This document shows positions 16,404-25,800 of a stretch of DNA of 64,000 bases, in pieces. The number at the start of each line of letters is the position of its first letter. Position 1 is the first letter of the stretch. The DNA is from JABWBD01 sp040768665 (GTDB lineage Bacteria > Planctomycetota > Planctomycetia > Pirellulales > Thermoguttaceae), in contig JAXGMN010000051.1 of NCBI GenBank assembly GCA_040768665.1, positions 25,654 to 89,653 of the forward strand. Reading direction: 5' to 3'. The position numbers and the translations under genes are program-made. The notes beneath the pieces are model-generated. The model was not told the origin of the DNA. It did not search any database and saw only the letters and a list, made by a program, of their open reading frames with translations.

Positions 16404-17009
16404 ATGTTTTCAGGAATAGTCGAAGCGCTGGGCACCGTGGTAAAAATCCAGTCCGAGCCGCCGGGCTGCCGGCTGATCATCCGCGAGCCGAAGATCGTCG
16501 CCGAGACTTCGGTAGCCGACAGTATCTCCGTCAACGGCTGTTGTCTTACCGTGGTCGAGGTCAAGGGCGATACGATGGCGTTCCAGGCCGGCCCGGAGAC
16601 CCTCTCTCGCACCAACCTGGGGGACCTCGTCGCCGGTAGTCCGGTCAATCTGGAGCGGTCGCTCAAGGTTGGGGACCGGATCGGCGGGCACTTCGTCTCG
16701 GGCCACATCGACGGCGTCGGCTCACTGATCGAGCGCCAAGACATGGGCGACTGGTCGAACTTCTGGTTTCAGATTCCCCGACCGCTCAGTCTGCAAATGG
16801 CCTCCAAGGGCTCCATCGCCGTCGACGGCGTGAGCCTGACGATTGTCGACAGCGAACCGGAGCGGTTCAGTGTCGCGCTGATCCCCTACACGCTCGCCGT
16901 CACCACCCTCGGCCCGCTCAAGGTCGGTGGCAAGGTGAACCTGGAGACCGACATGCTGGCGAAATATGTCCAGAGGCTCGTTGAGGCGAAGAGTTGGCCG
17001 GAGGAATGA
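16404..17009 (+). CDS. ribE: Riboflavin synthase, alpha subunit
   Basis: 201 residues, normal length. Dismutates two 6,7-dimethyl-8-ribityllumazine molecules to riboflavin. Two lumazine-binding barrel repeats are visible: MFSGIVEALGTV at the N-terminus with SVNGCCLTVVE, and the second around GGHFVSGHIDGVGSL with SIAVDGVSLTIVD. The start at MFSG (16404) is chosen over a GTG two codons earlier since GAGG lies 5 nt before it. The order pssA-ribE-rsmA on one strand with short gaps suggests an operon without an evident functional link. Confidence 0.96.
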   Translation: MFSGIVEALGTVVKIQSEPPGCRLIIREPKIVAETSVADSISVNGCCLTVVEVKGDTMAFQAGPETLSRTNLGDLVAGSPVNLERSLKVGDRIGGHFVSGHIDGVGSLIERQDMGDWSNFWFQIPRPLSLQMASKGSIAVDGVSLTIVDSEPERFSVALIPYTLAVTTLGPLKVGGKVNLETDMLAKYVQRLVEAKSWPEE

Positions 17010-17014
17010 ATAAC

Positions 17015-17042
17015 GGATGACGAATGTCGAATGACCAATGAC
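17015..17042 (+). repeat. Four-unit heptamer array spanning the rsmA start codon
   Basis: Units GGATGAC, GAATGTC, GAATGAC and CAATGAC run head to tail and the ATG of rsmA (17031) is inside the third unit. No ribosome site precedes the start. Similar heptameric arrays occur at 28971-29059. Confidence 0.65.
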
Positions 17043-17939
17043 CAACGGGCCAGCCAGACTCTTTCCTTCCTCAAGCGGCGATTCGCCGAGGCGGGGATCC
17101 GGCCGCAAACCAGGCTGGGGCAGAACTTCCTCATCGACCTGAACCTCTTGCGATTGCTCTTCCGGAGCGCCCAGATCGGCCCGGACGACGTCGTGCTGGA
17201 GGTGGGCACCGGCACCGGATCGCTGACGGCCATGATGGCGGACGCCGCGGCTGCGGTCGTCACGGTCGAGCTCGATCCGCAATTATTCCAACTCGCGTCC
17301 GAAGAGCTTCACGGGGCGGAAAACGTCCGCATCCTCCAAGTCGATGCCCTGAAGAACAAGAACCGGATCAGTTCCGAAGTTCTGGCGGCGATTGGCCGGG
17401 AGCTCGACGCGGTCCCGGGCCGGCGGTTCAAGCTGGTGGCCAATCTGCCTTACAGCTTGGCCACGCCGCTCTTGACCAATCTCCTCGCGCTGGAGAGGCC
17501 ACCGGAATCGATGACGGTAACGATCCAGAAGGAACTGGCCGATCGCATCGCGGCAGCCCCTGCGACGAGGGACTACAGCGCCCTGAGCGTCTGGATCCAG
17601 AGCCAATGCCGGGTGGAGATCGTCCGGGTCCTGCCTCCTTCTGCATTCTGGCCGCGTCCGAAGGTGCACTCGGCCATCGTCCGGATGGTACTCGATCCCG
17701 AGTTGCGCGGCCGCATTCCGGACCGCGACTATTTCCACCAGTTTGTGCGCTCGATGTTTTTTCATCGTCGCAAATTTCTCCGTTCCGAGTTGCTCAGCGC
17801 GTACAAGAACCGCCTGGACAAACCCACCGTCGACCGCATCCTCGAAGAAATGGGCCTTGACGGCACATCCCAGGCCGAGGAGCTAGACGTCGCCGCCATG
17901 CTGGCGCTTTGCGAACGAATGCGCCAAAGCGGCCTCTGA
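17031..17939 (+). CDS. rsmA: 16S rRNA (adenine1518/1519-N6) dimethyltransferase
   Basis: 302 residues, slightly longer than the usual 265-290. Dimethylates the two adjacent adenosines in the 3' terminal helix of 16S rRNA using S-adenosylmethionine. Seen: TRLGQNFLIDLN (family start block), VLEVGTGTGSLT (SAM motif I), and NLPYSLATPLL, the N-L-P-Y catalytic motif IV. The C-terminal helical domain with FHRRKFLRSELL follows. The first residues MTNDQ are encoded by the heptamer repeat, so the true start could be a few codons different. Followed by a long repeat-filled gap. Confidence 0.95.
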   Translation: MTNDQRASQTLSFLKRRFAEAGIRPQTRLGQNFLIDLNLLRLLFRSAQIGPDDVVLEVGTGTGSLTAMMADAAAAVVTVELDPQLFQLASEELHGAENVRILQVDALKNKNRISSEVLAAIGRELDAVPGRRFKLVANLPYSLATPLLTNLLALERPPESMTVTIQKELADRIAAAPATRDYSALSVWIQSQCRVEIVRVLPPSAFWPRPKVHSAIVRMVLDPELRGRIPDRDYFHQFVRSMFFHRRKFLRSELLSAYKNRLDKPTVDRILEEMGLDGTSQAEELDVAAMLALCERMRQSGL

Positions 17940-17960
17940 GTAGGTCCCGCTTGCCGGAGA

Positions 17961-18068
17961 CTGCTGAAAAAGGGGACTGGCTCTGCAACCGGTGGTAGCT
18001 TGACTTGACGACAGGCACAAGATGTTGCGGTGCCTGTCCCCTTTTTCAGCAGTCCCCTTTTTCAGCAG
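17961..18068 (-). repeat. Family-C inverted repeat (GGGGACAGGCACCGCA), reversed copy
   Basis: Read on the minus strand it begins CTGAAAAAGGGGACAGGCAC and ends with GAGCCAGTCCCC followed by T run and CAG, matching the copies at 26157-26246, 31420-31510 and 47226-47317. The left end carries a second, partial copy of the terminal GTCCCCTTTTTCAGCAG, as if two ends were stacked. Confidence 0.75.
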
Positions 18069-18710
18069 TCTCTGCCGAGCGGGACCGGGAAGCGAGATCC
18101 CGTTCGGCAAGTTCTCGGCAAGCGGGACCTACTTGCAGGCTTGTTGGGCCGAGCGGGACCTGGAACGAAGCGGTGCCACGGTTTTGTTCCGTAAGGCCGG
18201 AGCACGTTCATATGCTTTGGCCGAAGGCCTCTTGTCACCGTAGCCTGGATACAAACCCCAGGACGGCGGAGAGGTGAAACCGGTGCTCTTGGCCGAAGGC
18301 CATGATCACCGCAATCACCGTAGCCACGACTGTACGGGTGAGTGGGATCGTTGGTCAGTTTTTCACAATGGGCAAGATCGCTCAACCGACGATTAACGAC
18401 TTACGACGGGGGAGATTACCCAGTTTCTCAAGCAGCCCTGTCCGCGAAAAAAACTGCTTGACACATAGCGCCGCATCGATCACACTGGAATATGAACAAA
18501 TGATCATATTTGTCCGCAGGGGGCAGCCCCCGCGGCACCGAGTGCCTCCTGTTTCCGATCTTTGGCAATTTGGATTTCACTTCGCCCCGTCGAGCGGCCA
18601 CGCGCGTTCGGCAGTTTGCCTCTGCGCGCCACGGGCGGTGAGGGTGCTTGGCCACTGCGGGCGCAGTGCTCTCGCCGCTCCATTTCGACGGTCCTCCCCC
18701 CCAGAAGCGC

Positions 18711-18760
18711 GTGGTGCCCAAACTCCCTTGGTTTTGAGAAATCGAGAACTTGGGCACCAC
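18711..18760 (-). repeat. GTGGTGCCCAA inverted repeat, copy 1
   Basis: Arms GTGGTGCCCAA and TTGGGCACCAC are perfect inverts. The reverse complement aligns to 63835-63884: both read GTGGTGCCCAAGTT, then three bases, GATTTCTCA, then TTTGGGC and CCACGC. A dispersed palindromic element. Confidence 0.7.
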
Positions 18761-18854
18761 AGCCCGCCACATCGGGAAATCCTTGGACCACGCCATCTTT
18801 CGCCCGAAAATGGCTCAGGCTTACACCGCCGACTGTTCGCAAGCTCAGTCCGGT

Positions 18855-18942
18855 AGGTCCCGCTTGCCGAGCGGGACCTGGGGCCCGCAAATGCCGCTCG
18901 CCTCGCCAAGACCTCGCCAGGTCCCGCTCGGCAAGCGGGACC
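18855..18942. repeat. BIME-like pair of REP palindromes
   Basis: The first unit (18855-18879) has arms AGGTCCCGCT and AGCGGGACCT with loop TGCCG; the second (18919-18942) has the same arms with the reversed loop CGGCA. Two oppositely oriented REPs 39 bp apart resemble enterobacterial BIMEs. The same arrangement recurs at 42354-42459. Confidence 0.8.
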
Positions 18943-19029
18943 ATACCTGGCCAATTGACGCCGACCCGGTTTTTGGCCTACCATAGGGCGGTGGGGCACT
19001 GGCTAACAAACGATACGGCGCGGCGGACC

Positions 19030-19257
19030 ATGCTATTCATTGAAATGTCGGGAAAAACCCTTTTGCGGATCATCCAGGGCGAGGGCCCCACGGCCGAGGA
19101 GTTGTCCGCTGTCGGCGTGGTCGATGAAAGCATCATCCGGGTCAATCGCCAGGGCGACATCGAGCTCCGCCGCTTCGACCGCTGGGATCTCATTGGCGGG
19201 TTGCTGGGGGATTTCGAATCGCGCGTGAGACAGGAAACCGGGCTGGACTGGGCATAG
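19030..19257 (+). CDS. Small conserved-looking protein upstream of nadK
   Basis: 75 residues from the ATG at 19030. The frame continues upstream into repeat sequence, so the start is set where protein-like composition begins (MLFIEMSGKTLLRIIQGEG). It is acidic and mixed alpha/beta, with AEELSAVGVVDESIIRVNRQGDIELRR then a C-terminal helix. No signal peptide or membrane segment. It ends 8 bp before nadK, so the two are likely co-transcribed. I do not recognise the family. Confidence 0.65.
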   Translation: MLFIEMSGKTLLRIIQGEGPTAEELSAVGVVDESIIRVNRQGDIELRRFDRWDLIGGLLGDFESRVRQETGLDWA

Positions 19258-19265
19258 GCTACCTT

Positions 19266-20114
19266 ATGCGAGCAATCGTCCTGGGTTTCGGCGGACGGGC
19301 CGACGTGGTTCGCGAGGCGGAGCGGCTGCTGCCTCTCATCGGACAGTACATCGAGGTCGCAAAAACCGACTTCACCGGAGAAGCGGACCTTTCAGGCGTC
19401 GAGGCGGATTTCACCATTGTCTTCGGCGGCGACGGCTCGATTCTACGAGCAGCCCACCAAATGGGCTACAATCAACTGCCTGTTGTTGCCGTTAATCTGG
19501 GAAGATTGGGATTCCTGGCGGATCTTACTCCCGAGGATCTCCTCGGCGTGGTGCAGGCCATATCGCCCGAAATTCTCCGCACACAGGCCATCGAGCACTT
19601 GATGCTCGAGTGCCGGGTAATCCGCGCCGGGCAGGAGTTGCACTGCCAGCTCGGGCTGAACGAGGTTGCCGTACAGAATGGCGCACCGTTCGGGGTCCTC
19701 GACGTTCATCTTTACATTGACTCAGAACTCGTAACCACTTATAGTTGCGACGGTTTGATCGTCAGCACTCCCGTTGGATCGACCGCGCACAGCCTTTCGG
19801 CGGGCGGCCCGATCCTGCGGAAAGACTTGCAGGCGTTTGTGATTTCGCCGATCAGCCCCCATACGCTCACCAACCGTCCCGTCGTCGACTCGGCCGACCG
19901 GGTATACGAGCTTGTCGTGGCCAATACGCAGCAGGAAACGTCGGTGGTCGTAGACGGACGGGTGTTGGCCTCCCTGCAGCCGGCCGACCATATCCGGGTG
20001 GAGCGAGCGGAGCCGCGTTTCAAGCTGTTTGCCCCGCCGGGTCACAGCTACTATCGCACGCTTCGCGAGAAGCTCGGCTGGAGCGGGCGGCTGAACCTCG
20101 GCCATCGTTCGTAG
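19266..20114 (+). CDS. nadK: NAD kinase
   Basis: 282 residues, usual length. Phosphorylates NAD+ to NADP+ with ATP or polyphosphate. The diagnostic GGDG motif is at residues 54-57 (VFGGDGSIL), with the NAD-site NLGRLGFLADL, the N-E-V motif as LNEVAVQ, and the TPVGSTAHSLSAGGP block that shapes the active site. PISPHTLTNRPVV closes the conserved core. GGDG and the TxxGSTAY-like motif are intact except that Tyr is His (TAH), as is seen in some relatives. Preceded closely by a small unknown gene and followed by a secreted protein. Confidence 0.96.
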   Translation: MRAIVLGFGGRADVVREAERLLPLIGQYIEVAKTDFTGEADLSGVEADFTIVFGGDGSILRAAHQMGYNQLPVVAVNLGRLGFLADLTPEDLLGVVQAISPEILRTQAIEHLMLECRVIRAGQELHCQLGLNEVAVQNGAPFGVLDVHLYIDSELVTTYSCDGLIVSTPVGSTAHSLSAGGPILRKDLQAFVISPISPHTLTNRPVVDSADRVYELVVANTQQETSVVVDGRVLASLQPADHIRVERAEPRFKLFAPPGHSYYRTLREKLGWSGRLNLGHRS

Positions 20115-20168
20115 CAGGATGCCGATGGACGGACCTAACTCTTTCACTTCACTCGAAAGGACGCGAGC

Positions 20169-21089
20169 ATGACTGGCCCCTCCCGTAGCCTTGTTGCCGC
20201 ACTTCTCTTCCTGAGTTCCTCTTGTCTCTCGGCCCTAGCCGATGAAGCAGCGAACTCTCCTGCCGGCGAGAAGGTCCCCCTCCGCTACCAATTCCTTTCC
20301 GGCGAGACGCTCCGCTGGGAAGTCGTCCATCGGGCAAAGATCCGCACCACGGTTTCCGGCACGACCCAGACGGCCGAGACGGTAAGCAGTTCGGTCAAGG
20401 TCTGGCGCGTGACGGAGGTCGACGACGCGGGCACCGCCACGTTCGAACATCTGGTCGACAGCGTCGACATGAGCCAGAAGCTGACCGGCCGCGCCGAAGT
20501 CCGCTACAACAGCCGCACTGACAAGGAGCCGCCGGCCGGGTTTGAAAACGTCGCGGCCTCACTGGGAGTTCCCCTGTCGGTCGTTACGATGGACAATCGC
20601 GGCAAGATCCTCAAACGGGAACGGAAGCAGTCGGAGGCCGCCACCGCGGACAACGAGGGCCAGATGACAATCCCGCTGCCCGAGGGGCCGGTTGCCGTCG
20701 GCGACACCTGGTCGTTCCCCTACGACCTCGAGGTTCCGATGCCCAACGGCACCGTGAAAAAGGTCAAGACCCAACAGAAATTCACGCTGGCAAAGGTCGC
20801 CGCGGGAGTCGCCGACATCGAGGTTGCCACGCAGATACTCACGCCGATCCACGACCCTGCCATTGAAGCCCAACTGATCCAGCGGGAGTCGCACGGCACG
20901 GTGAAGTTCGACATCGATGCCGGCCGCGTCGTGGGCCAGCAGATGGACCTCGACCGCCGCGTCGTCGGTTTTCGCGGCGAGGCAAGCAGCCTCCACTATG
21001 TTACCCGCTTCACCGAGGACCTGGTCCCCGACGATGCGGCCAAAACCGCTGGCCGCTCGGACGCAAAAGCGGAGACGGAAACGAAATAG
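20169..21089 (+). CDS. Secreted protein of unknown function (DUF6263-like)
   Basis: 306 residues. A Sec signal peptide (LVAALLFLSSSCLSALA, cleavage probably before DEAAN) is followed by a beta-rich domain with repeated strands such as LRYQFLSGETLRWEVVHRAK, VWRVTEVDDAGTATFEHLVDSV, PLPEGPVAVGDTWSF and GTVKFDIDAGRVVGQQMDL. The pattern of a threonine-rich strand pair plus P-x-x-x-V-x-x-G-D-x-W resembles DUF6263-type proteins in planctomycetes. No catalytic motif. Probably periplasmic. GAAAGGA lies a few bases before the ATG. Family call is by resemblance and is moderate. Confidence 0.75.
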   Translation: MTGPSRSLVAALLFLSSSCLSALADEAANSPAGEKVPLRYQFLSGETLRWEVVHRAKIRTTVSGTTQTAETVSSSVKVWRVTEVDDAGTATFEHLVDSVDMSQKLTGRAEVRYNSRTDKEPPAGFENVAASLGVPLSVVTMDNRGKILKRERKQSEAATADNEGQMTIPLPEGPVAVGDTWSFPYDLEVPMPNGTVKKVKTQQKFTLAKVAAGVADIEVATQILTPIHDPAIEAQLIQRESHGTVKFDIDAGRVVGQQMDLDRRVVGFRGEASSLHYVTRFTEDLVPDDAAKTAGRSDAKAETETK

Positions 21090-21161
21090 GCCCCGCTGCG
21101 ACCTCAACCAGCCCCGGCGAATAAGAGCCTACCGCTCAAGGCATCGCCCAGGATAAACCAC

Positions 21162-21194
21162 AGCAGCCCGGCTGCTCCGAGCAGCCGGGCTGCT
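21162..21194. repeat. AGCAGCCCGG palindrome, second copy
   Basis: Arms AGCAGCCCGGCTGCT and AGCAGCCGGGCTGCT are perfect inverts around CCG. It lies 72 bp past the secreted-protein gene. A small GGGC/GCCC hairpin followed by TCTTTTT at 21203-21220 may be the actual terminator. Confidence 0.8.
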
Positions 21195-21324
21195 CGACCA
21201 TTGGGCGGGGCCCTCTTTTTAACTCCCGGCGGAATGAGTAAGATGGAGGGCTGTGCGAGCTTCCGTCAATTGGAAGTTCATCGCGACCGGGAAATATCAG
21301 GCCAACCGCAGGGGAGTACATTCG

Positions 21325-22686
21325 ATGGGTCAGAGGATCTCTCGCCGTGAATTGTTTCGGATCATGGGCATTTCGGGCCTGGCGGCCGGCGGGCTCGGCG
21401 CCGAGGCGGTCTTCGCGGATCCGCCTCGTCAGACGAGCGGCTTTACAGGGAGCTTGATCAAAGGCGGCGTCGTGCAATCGACCGCCACCTGCCCCACGGT
21501 GGTCAATGGCGAGGTGATCCAGCCGGCGCGGAAGTTGTCGCTTCTGGATTCGACCGACGTGCTCGTCGTCGGCGGAGGCTCGGCCGGAGTGGCCGCCGCC
21601 ATCGCCGCCAAGCGAGCCGGAGCCGAGGTCACTCTTGTCGAACGCTACAACCATTTCGGCGGCCTGTGGACGGGCGGGCTGGTGCTGATCGTGATCGGGC
21701 ATATGGTGAATGGCCCGAAACAGGTCTGCATGGGAATCGGCGAAGAGATGATGCGCCGCCTCGAGAAGTTCGAGGGCGGCATCATGAACCGCGGCCCCGG
21801 ACGCAACCCGACCGTCGACGCCGAGGCGCTGAAGTTCGTCATGCTCGACATGATCCAGGAGGCCGGGGTGAAGGTCTTCCTGCACTGCTGGGGCGTCGAC
21901 GCGATTATGGATGGCGACGCCGTATGCGGTGCGGTCTTCGAGAGCAAGTCCGGCAGGCAGGCGATTCTGGCGAAACAGGTGGTCGACGCCACCGGCGACG
22001 GCGACGTCTTCGCCGCGGCGGGAGCCGAGTTCGAGCACCGCAGTTATAATATCGGTTTGGTGTCGCGGATCGGCAATCTCGACGAGGTCGACCCTGCCGT
22101 AGTCGGCAAGTCGCCCAAGCCTCGCGGGATCGGCTCGCCCACGCCGTTGCCGGGGATCAATTGGGTGAATATGCTCGGGCCGGAATGCGACGGGCTGGAC
22201 GTGGCCGAACTCACACGGCTCGAGATGAGCCACCGCCGCTTCATTTGGGAGAGCAACCAGCGGCTCCGCAAGACGCCGGGCCACGAAAAAGTCTCCCTCT
22301 TGGAAACCGGTCCGCAGCTCGGAGTCCGCATTACCCGGGCCCTGGCCGGAGTGAAAACGCTCAGCCGCGACGACGTCAACAAGGGGGCCCGTTATCCCGA
22401 CGTCGTCGCCGTCGGCGGCTTCACCAAGCCCGAACGCGACGAATGGCATATCCCGTACGGGACACTGGTGCCGAAGAAAGTCGACAACGTTCTCGCCTCG
22501 GGCCGCTGCATTTCGGCGGTGCTGCAAACCGCCGACAACATCCGCTTGATCCCCGTCTGCTTTGCGACCGGACACGCGGCGGGTGTTGCCGCGGCCGTCG
22601 CTGCCAAGGACGGCTGCCGGGCCCGCGACGTCGAGATTCCCAAAGTGCAACAGGTCCTCAGGGAGCAGGAAGCCTACCTGGGATAG
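21325..22686 (+). CDS. Tat-exported FAD-dependent oxidoreductase
   Basis: 453 residues from ATG 21325, preceded by GGGGAG 8 nt upstream; the frame is open 72 bases further but without a start of similar quality. The N-terminus RISRRELFRIMGISGLAAGG is a twin-arginine signal (Arg7-Arg8). The FAD-binding dinucleotide motif GGGSAG is at 83-88 in VLVVGGGSAGVAAAIAAKRAG, followed by the acidic strand end VTLVERYNHFGG. The late motif SGRCISAV...IRLIPVCFATGHAAG matches the FAD-dependent oxidoreductase family (PF12831), common in planctomycetes. Substrate unknown. Acts in the periplasm with a bound flavin. Confidence 0.92.
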   Translation: MGQRISRRELFRIMGISGLAAGGLGAEAVFADPPRQTSGFTGSLIKGGVVQSTATCPTVVNGEVIQPARKLSLLDSTDVLVVGGGSAGVAAAIAAKRAGAEVTLVERYNHFGGLWTGGLVLIVIGHMVNGPKQVCMGIGEEMMRRLEKFEGGIMNRGPGRNPTVDAEALKFVMLDMIQEAGVKVFLHCWGVDAIMDGDAVCGAVFESKSGRQAILAKQVVDATGDGDVFAAAGAEFEHRSYNIGLVSRIGNLDEVDPAVVGKSPKPRGIGSPTPLPGINWVNMLGPECDGLDVAELTRLEMSHRRFIWESNQRLRKTPGHEKVSLLETGPQLGVRITRALAGVKTLSRDDVNKGARYPDVVAVGGFTKPERDEWHIPYGTLVPKKVDNVLASGRCISAVLQTADNIRLIPVCFATGHAAGVAAAVAAKDGCRARDVEIPKVQQVLREQEAYLG

Positions 22687-22693
22687 AAGCGGG

Positions 22694-22817
22694 GTAACCG
22701 TTCACGGAGCGGAAGAGCGGGTGACAGGTCCATGTTTTCGGCCAATGGTCTCGGCGCCAGAATACATCAACTGGCTGAAAAATGGACCCGTCCCCAGCCG
22801 TGGGCGTGAACGGTTAC
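22694..22817 (+). repeat. 124-bp element with 13-bp terminal inverted repeats (family D), copy 1
   Basis: GTAACCGTTCACG at the left is the exact inverse of CGTGAACGGTTAC at the right. Inside, GGTCCATGTTTTCGGCCAA and GGCTGAAAAATGGACC form a second, imperfect hairpin. It matches 43896-44020 along its whole length, including the GGAAGAG after the left end. It lies between the converging oxidoreductase and AmmeMemoRadiSam genes. Confidence 0.85.
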
Positions 22818-22829
22818 GAAGCGGGATCG

Positions 22830-25800
22830 CTATGCGAACAGCATCCCGGCGTAGCCAACGACGCGCTCGCGGTCGCCTGAGGCGTCGGCGCTGGTGGCAT
22901 ACCCTACGGACTCGCAGCGGTTCAGCGATCCAAGCCGCTTGAGTGTTTGCATCACCAGCACTGCGGGCGCCATTCCACACATCGAGATCTTTTCGCGGGT
23001 CACGGCCTCGTACAGCTTCTCCGAATCGAGCGTCTCCATGGCATCCAGGGCGACCCGATCGATCTGGCGGGTGAAGTCGTCCGGTGCGTAGTGGTTCATG
23101 TCGCTGGAGATGACCAACAGCGGCCGTTCGGGCAGATTGGCCAGGACGCCGGCCATTTCCTCCGCAAACCGCTCCAACGCTGCCACGTCGCCACCGTGGA
23201 TGGCGATCCCGACAACGCGCGTCTTCGGCGCCAACCTCGCGATCAGAGGCAATTGGACTTCGATCGCGTGTTCCAACTGGTGTGCGGCGGCGTCGAGCTC
23301 CAGGCCGGTCACAGCATCGGCTAGTTGCCTGGCCAATTCCGGATCGGATTCCACGCTCACACCCGGCAGCGACCAGACGCGGTGCGGTGCGACTGCCCAA
23401 TCTGCCCCTGCCCGGGTGTGCTTCGGACAGACAACGATTACGCGCTGGGGTATCTCGATCCGCGAAAGCGTTTGCGCGGCCAGCCGGCCCGAATAGACCC
23501 AACCGGCATGCGGGACCATCGCCGCCGCCCACGGCTCGGGCTTGCGGCCGTTCGGGATGAACTCGTCGAGCATCCGATCGAGCTCTTCGACCGCTGCCGG
23601 ATAGAATCGGCCCGCAACGGCAGGCGGCCTCATTTCCGGTCCGGCCTGCGGACGGGCCGCGTTGGTGATTGCCAGTTTCGTCTCCGTCGACGCAATTGCC
23701 ATGCTGGAGACGGCCGTTTGCGCCAGGTCGCGAAGCCGGGCGTGCTCGATGGCATCGGCCAGCAGTTGCTCGGGTTGCTTTGCCGGGTCGAACACGAGAC
23801 TCCACCTGCCTCCATGATTTACCAGGACCGCCCGTTGCCGCGGATCGATGCCGTCAAGCAGGGGTTCTGCGGCCGTGCCGTGCATCGCCGAATCCCAGAA
23901 CACGCTCACGCCGACGCGCGATTCGGCAACCGTCGCGGGCGGCACGCGGGCGTTTCTCAACGCCGCGGAGGTCGACTGCGTCAGCTCGAACAGTGACGAC
24001 TGCAGCGGCAGGTCCGGGCGCAGATTGATCTTGCTCAGTTCGAGCGTCTCTTCGCGGCCGGGCAGCCGCACGGAGAGAGTCACTCCGGCAACGCTGCCGT
24101 CGTATCCCCCGGGTGCGTAGAAGCTCGGCGTTGCGCCTTCGACCAGCGCCGCGAGGTTGCGCCGGCAGAAATCGGCCAACAGGGCCAATTCCGTTTCGGT
24201 CGGACCGCCCGGCGGCAGCACACTCACCGCTTCGCCCAACACATCTCCCAACCGGCCATGGATGGCATAGCCCTCGAACGTCATCAAAGTCGTGTCGTCG
24301 TTTTTCCAGGCGCCGGCCGGCAGCCCGGCCTTGCGGCATACCTGCTCGAGGAATCCGCGAGCATCCAGGCCGTGCTCCACGGCTACCCCCGGCAGCAACA
24401 GCCCGCGGTTGCTGCCGCGAGCGATCTGCAGGCCGTGTTTGCCGATCGTCACCGCGGTGGCGCGATCCTCGCCCCGCGCAGTCACCGGCGCAAGCCCCCA
24501 GAGCAGCCACACCTCCATGTCGAGGTGCGCCAGTTCGGAGGGGGAGATCGGCGGGAAACGCGGATCGTCGGTGGCCGTGCGGACCGCGGCGTGGTCGATG
24601 GCCTGGGCCATCGGCACCGACTGGCCCAGAAACCCGCAGCATGAGCGGAGCTGGCCGCCGCGCTTCACGCTGACGAAGGCTCCCAGCAGCGGCGTGCCGG
24701 CAAGATCGCTCAGCGACAACTCGACGCTTTCCGTGGGCTGCGAACGCACGGCCGCGGCGAGCCGCTCGGCGGCAGTCCGGAAGACCAGCAATTCCTGTTC
24801 CTTGGTCAATTGCGGCCGTTGAAGATCGGCCGCCGGCAGCGAGGACGGTTCGGGTATCGGTTGCATGGTTTCTTCTTCCTTCCCTGCTGGCGGTACGAGA
24901 GACCTCGGAGCGGCGAACGCCGAAATTCGAATCGGCATTCGACGAGCGCCCCAGTTGCCCGGAGCAACGTCGAACCGGCCTTCGATTTTCCGGCCGCACT
25001 GTCGGCAGCGATTCCCGTCCAATGCATAGGCGCCCAGGAAGTACCGGTCGCGTTCGATCACCACGCTGCCGCATCCGGGGCAGAAAGTGCTCTGGTGTTC
25101 GCGGTCGCTGACGTTCCCTGTATAAACATACTGCAAACCGGCCGCTCGTGCGATCTGATACGCTCGCTGCAAGGTTGCCACCGGCGTGGGACCGCGGTCT
25201 TTGAGCCGGAAATCCGGATGAAACGCGGTGAAGTGAATCGGCACATCCGGGCGCAGGTCGGCGGCGATCCAGTCGCACATCCGCTTCAATTCATCGTCGG
25301 AATCGTTCGCTTGGGGGATGATTAGCGTCGTGAGTTCCACCCAAACGTCACTTTCGTGGACGAGCCAACGCAGCGTGTCGAGTACGGGATCGAGATGTCC
25401 GCTGGCCAGCTTGAAATAGAACTCCTCGCTGAAACCCTTAAGATCGACATTCGCCGCGTCCATCACCCGGAAAAACGGCTCGCGTGCAACCGGCGTGATG
25501 TAGCCGGCCGTGACGGCTACCGTCTTGATGCCGGCGTCATGGCAGGCGTTGGCGGTATCGATGGCATATTCCGCCCAGATCACCGGATCGTTATAGGTGA
25601 ACGCCACGCTCCGGCAATCGGTCTGACGGGCGGCGATGGCGATTGTCTCGGGATCTGCCGTATCGCTCAGCGATGCAATCTCGCGGGACTTGGAAATCGA
25701 CCAGTTCTGGCAGAATTTGCAGCCGAGATTGCAGCCGGCCGTCCCGAAGGACAAAACCGCAGTGCCCGGATAGAAATGATTCAGGGGCTTCTTTTCGATC

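Larger units (their letters stand above)
17940..19029. other. 1.1-kb repeat-rich intergenic region
   Basis: No gene is supported. It gathers at least four repeat families: REP-like AGGTCCCGCT palindromes (17942, 18075-18165, 18855-18942), a family-C hairpin (17961-18068), a GTGGTGCCCAA inverted repeat (18711-18760), and a direct repeat TTGGCCGAAGGCC (near 18219 and 18290). One plus-strand frame is open at 18302-18856 but reads Arg/Ser/Pro-rich and crosses the repeats. Also seen is an ACAAAT...ATTTGT dyad around 18496-18513. Confidence 0.7.

Noticed and set aside
15188..16744. 518-codon minus-strand frame opposite psd, pssA and ribE
   Set aside because: Antisense shadow of three recognised genes, no family-like motifs.
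18496..18513. ACAAAT...ATTTGT dyad as an operator
   Set aside because: Short and in a non-coding repeat region without an adjacent gene to regulate.
18302..18856. Plus-strand open frame of 184 codons in the repeat-rich gap
   Set aside because: It crosses repeat families, is Arg/Ser/Pro-rich and has no ribosome site.
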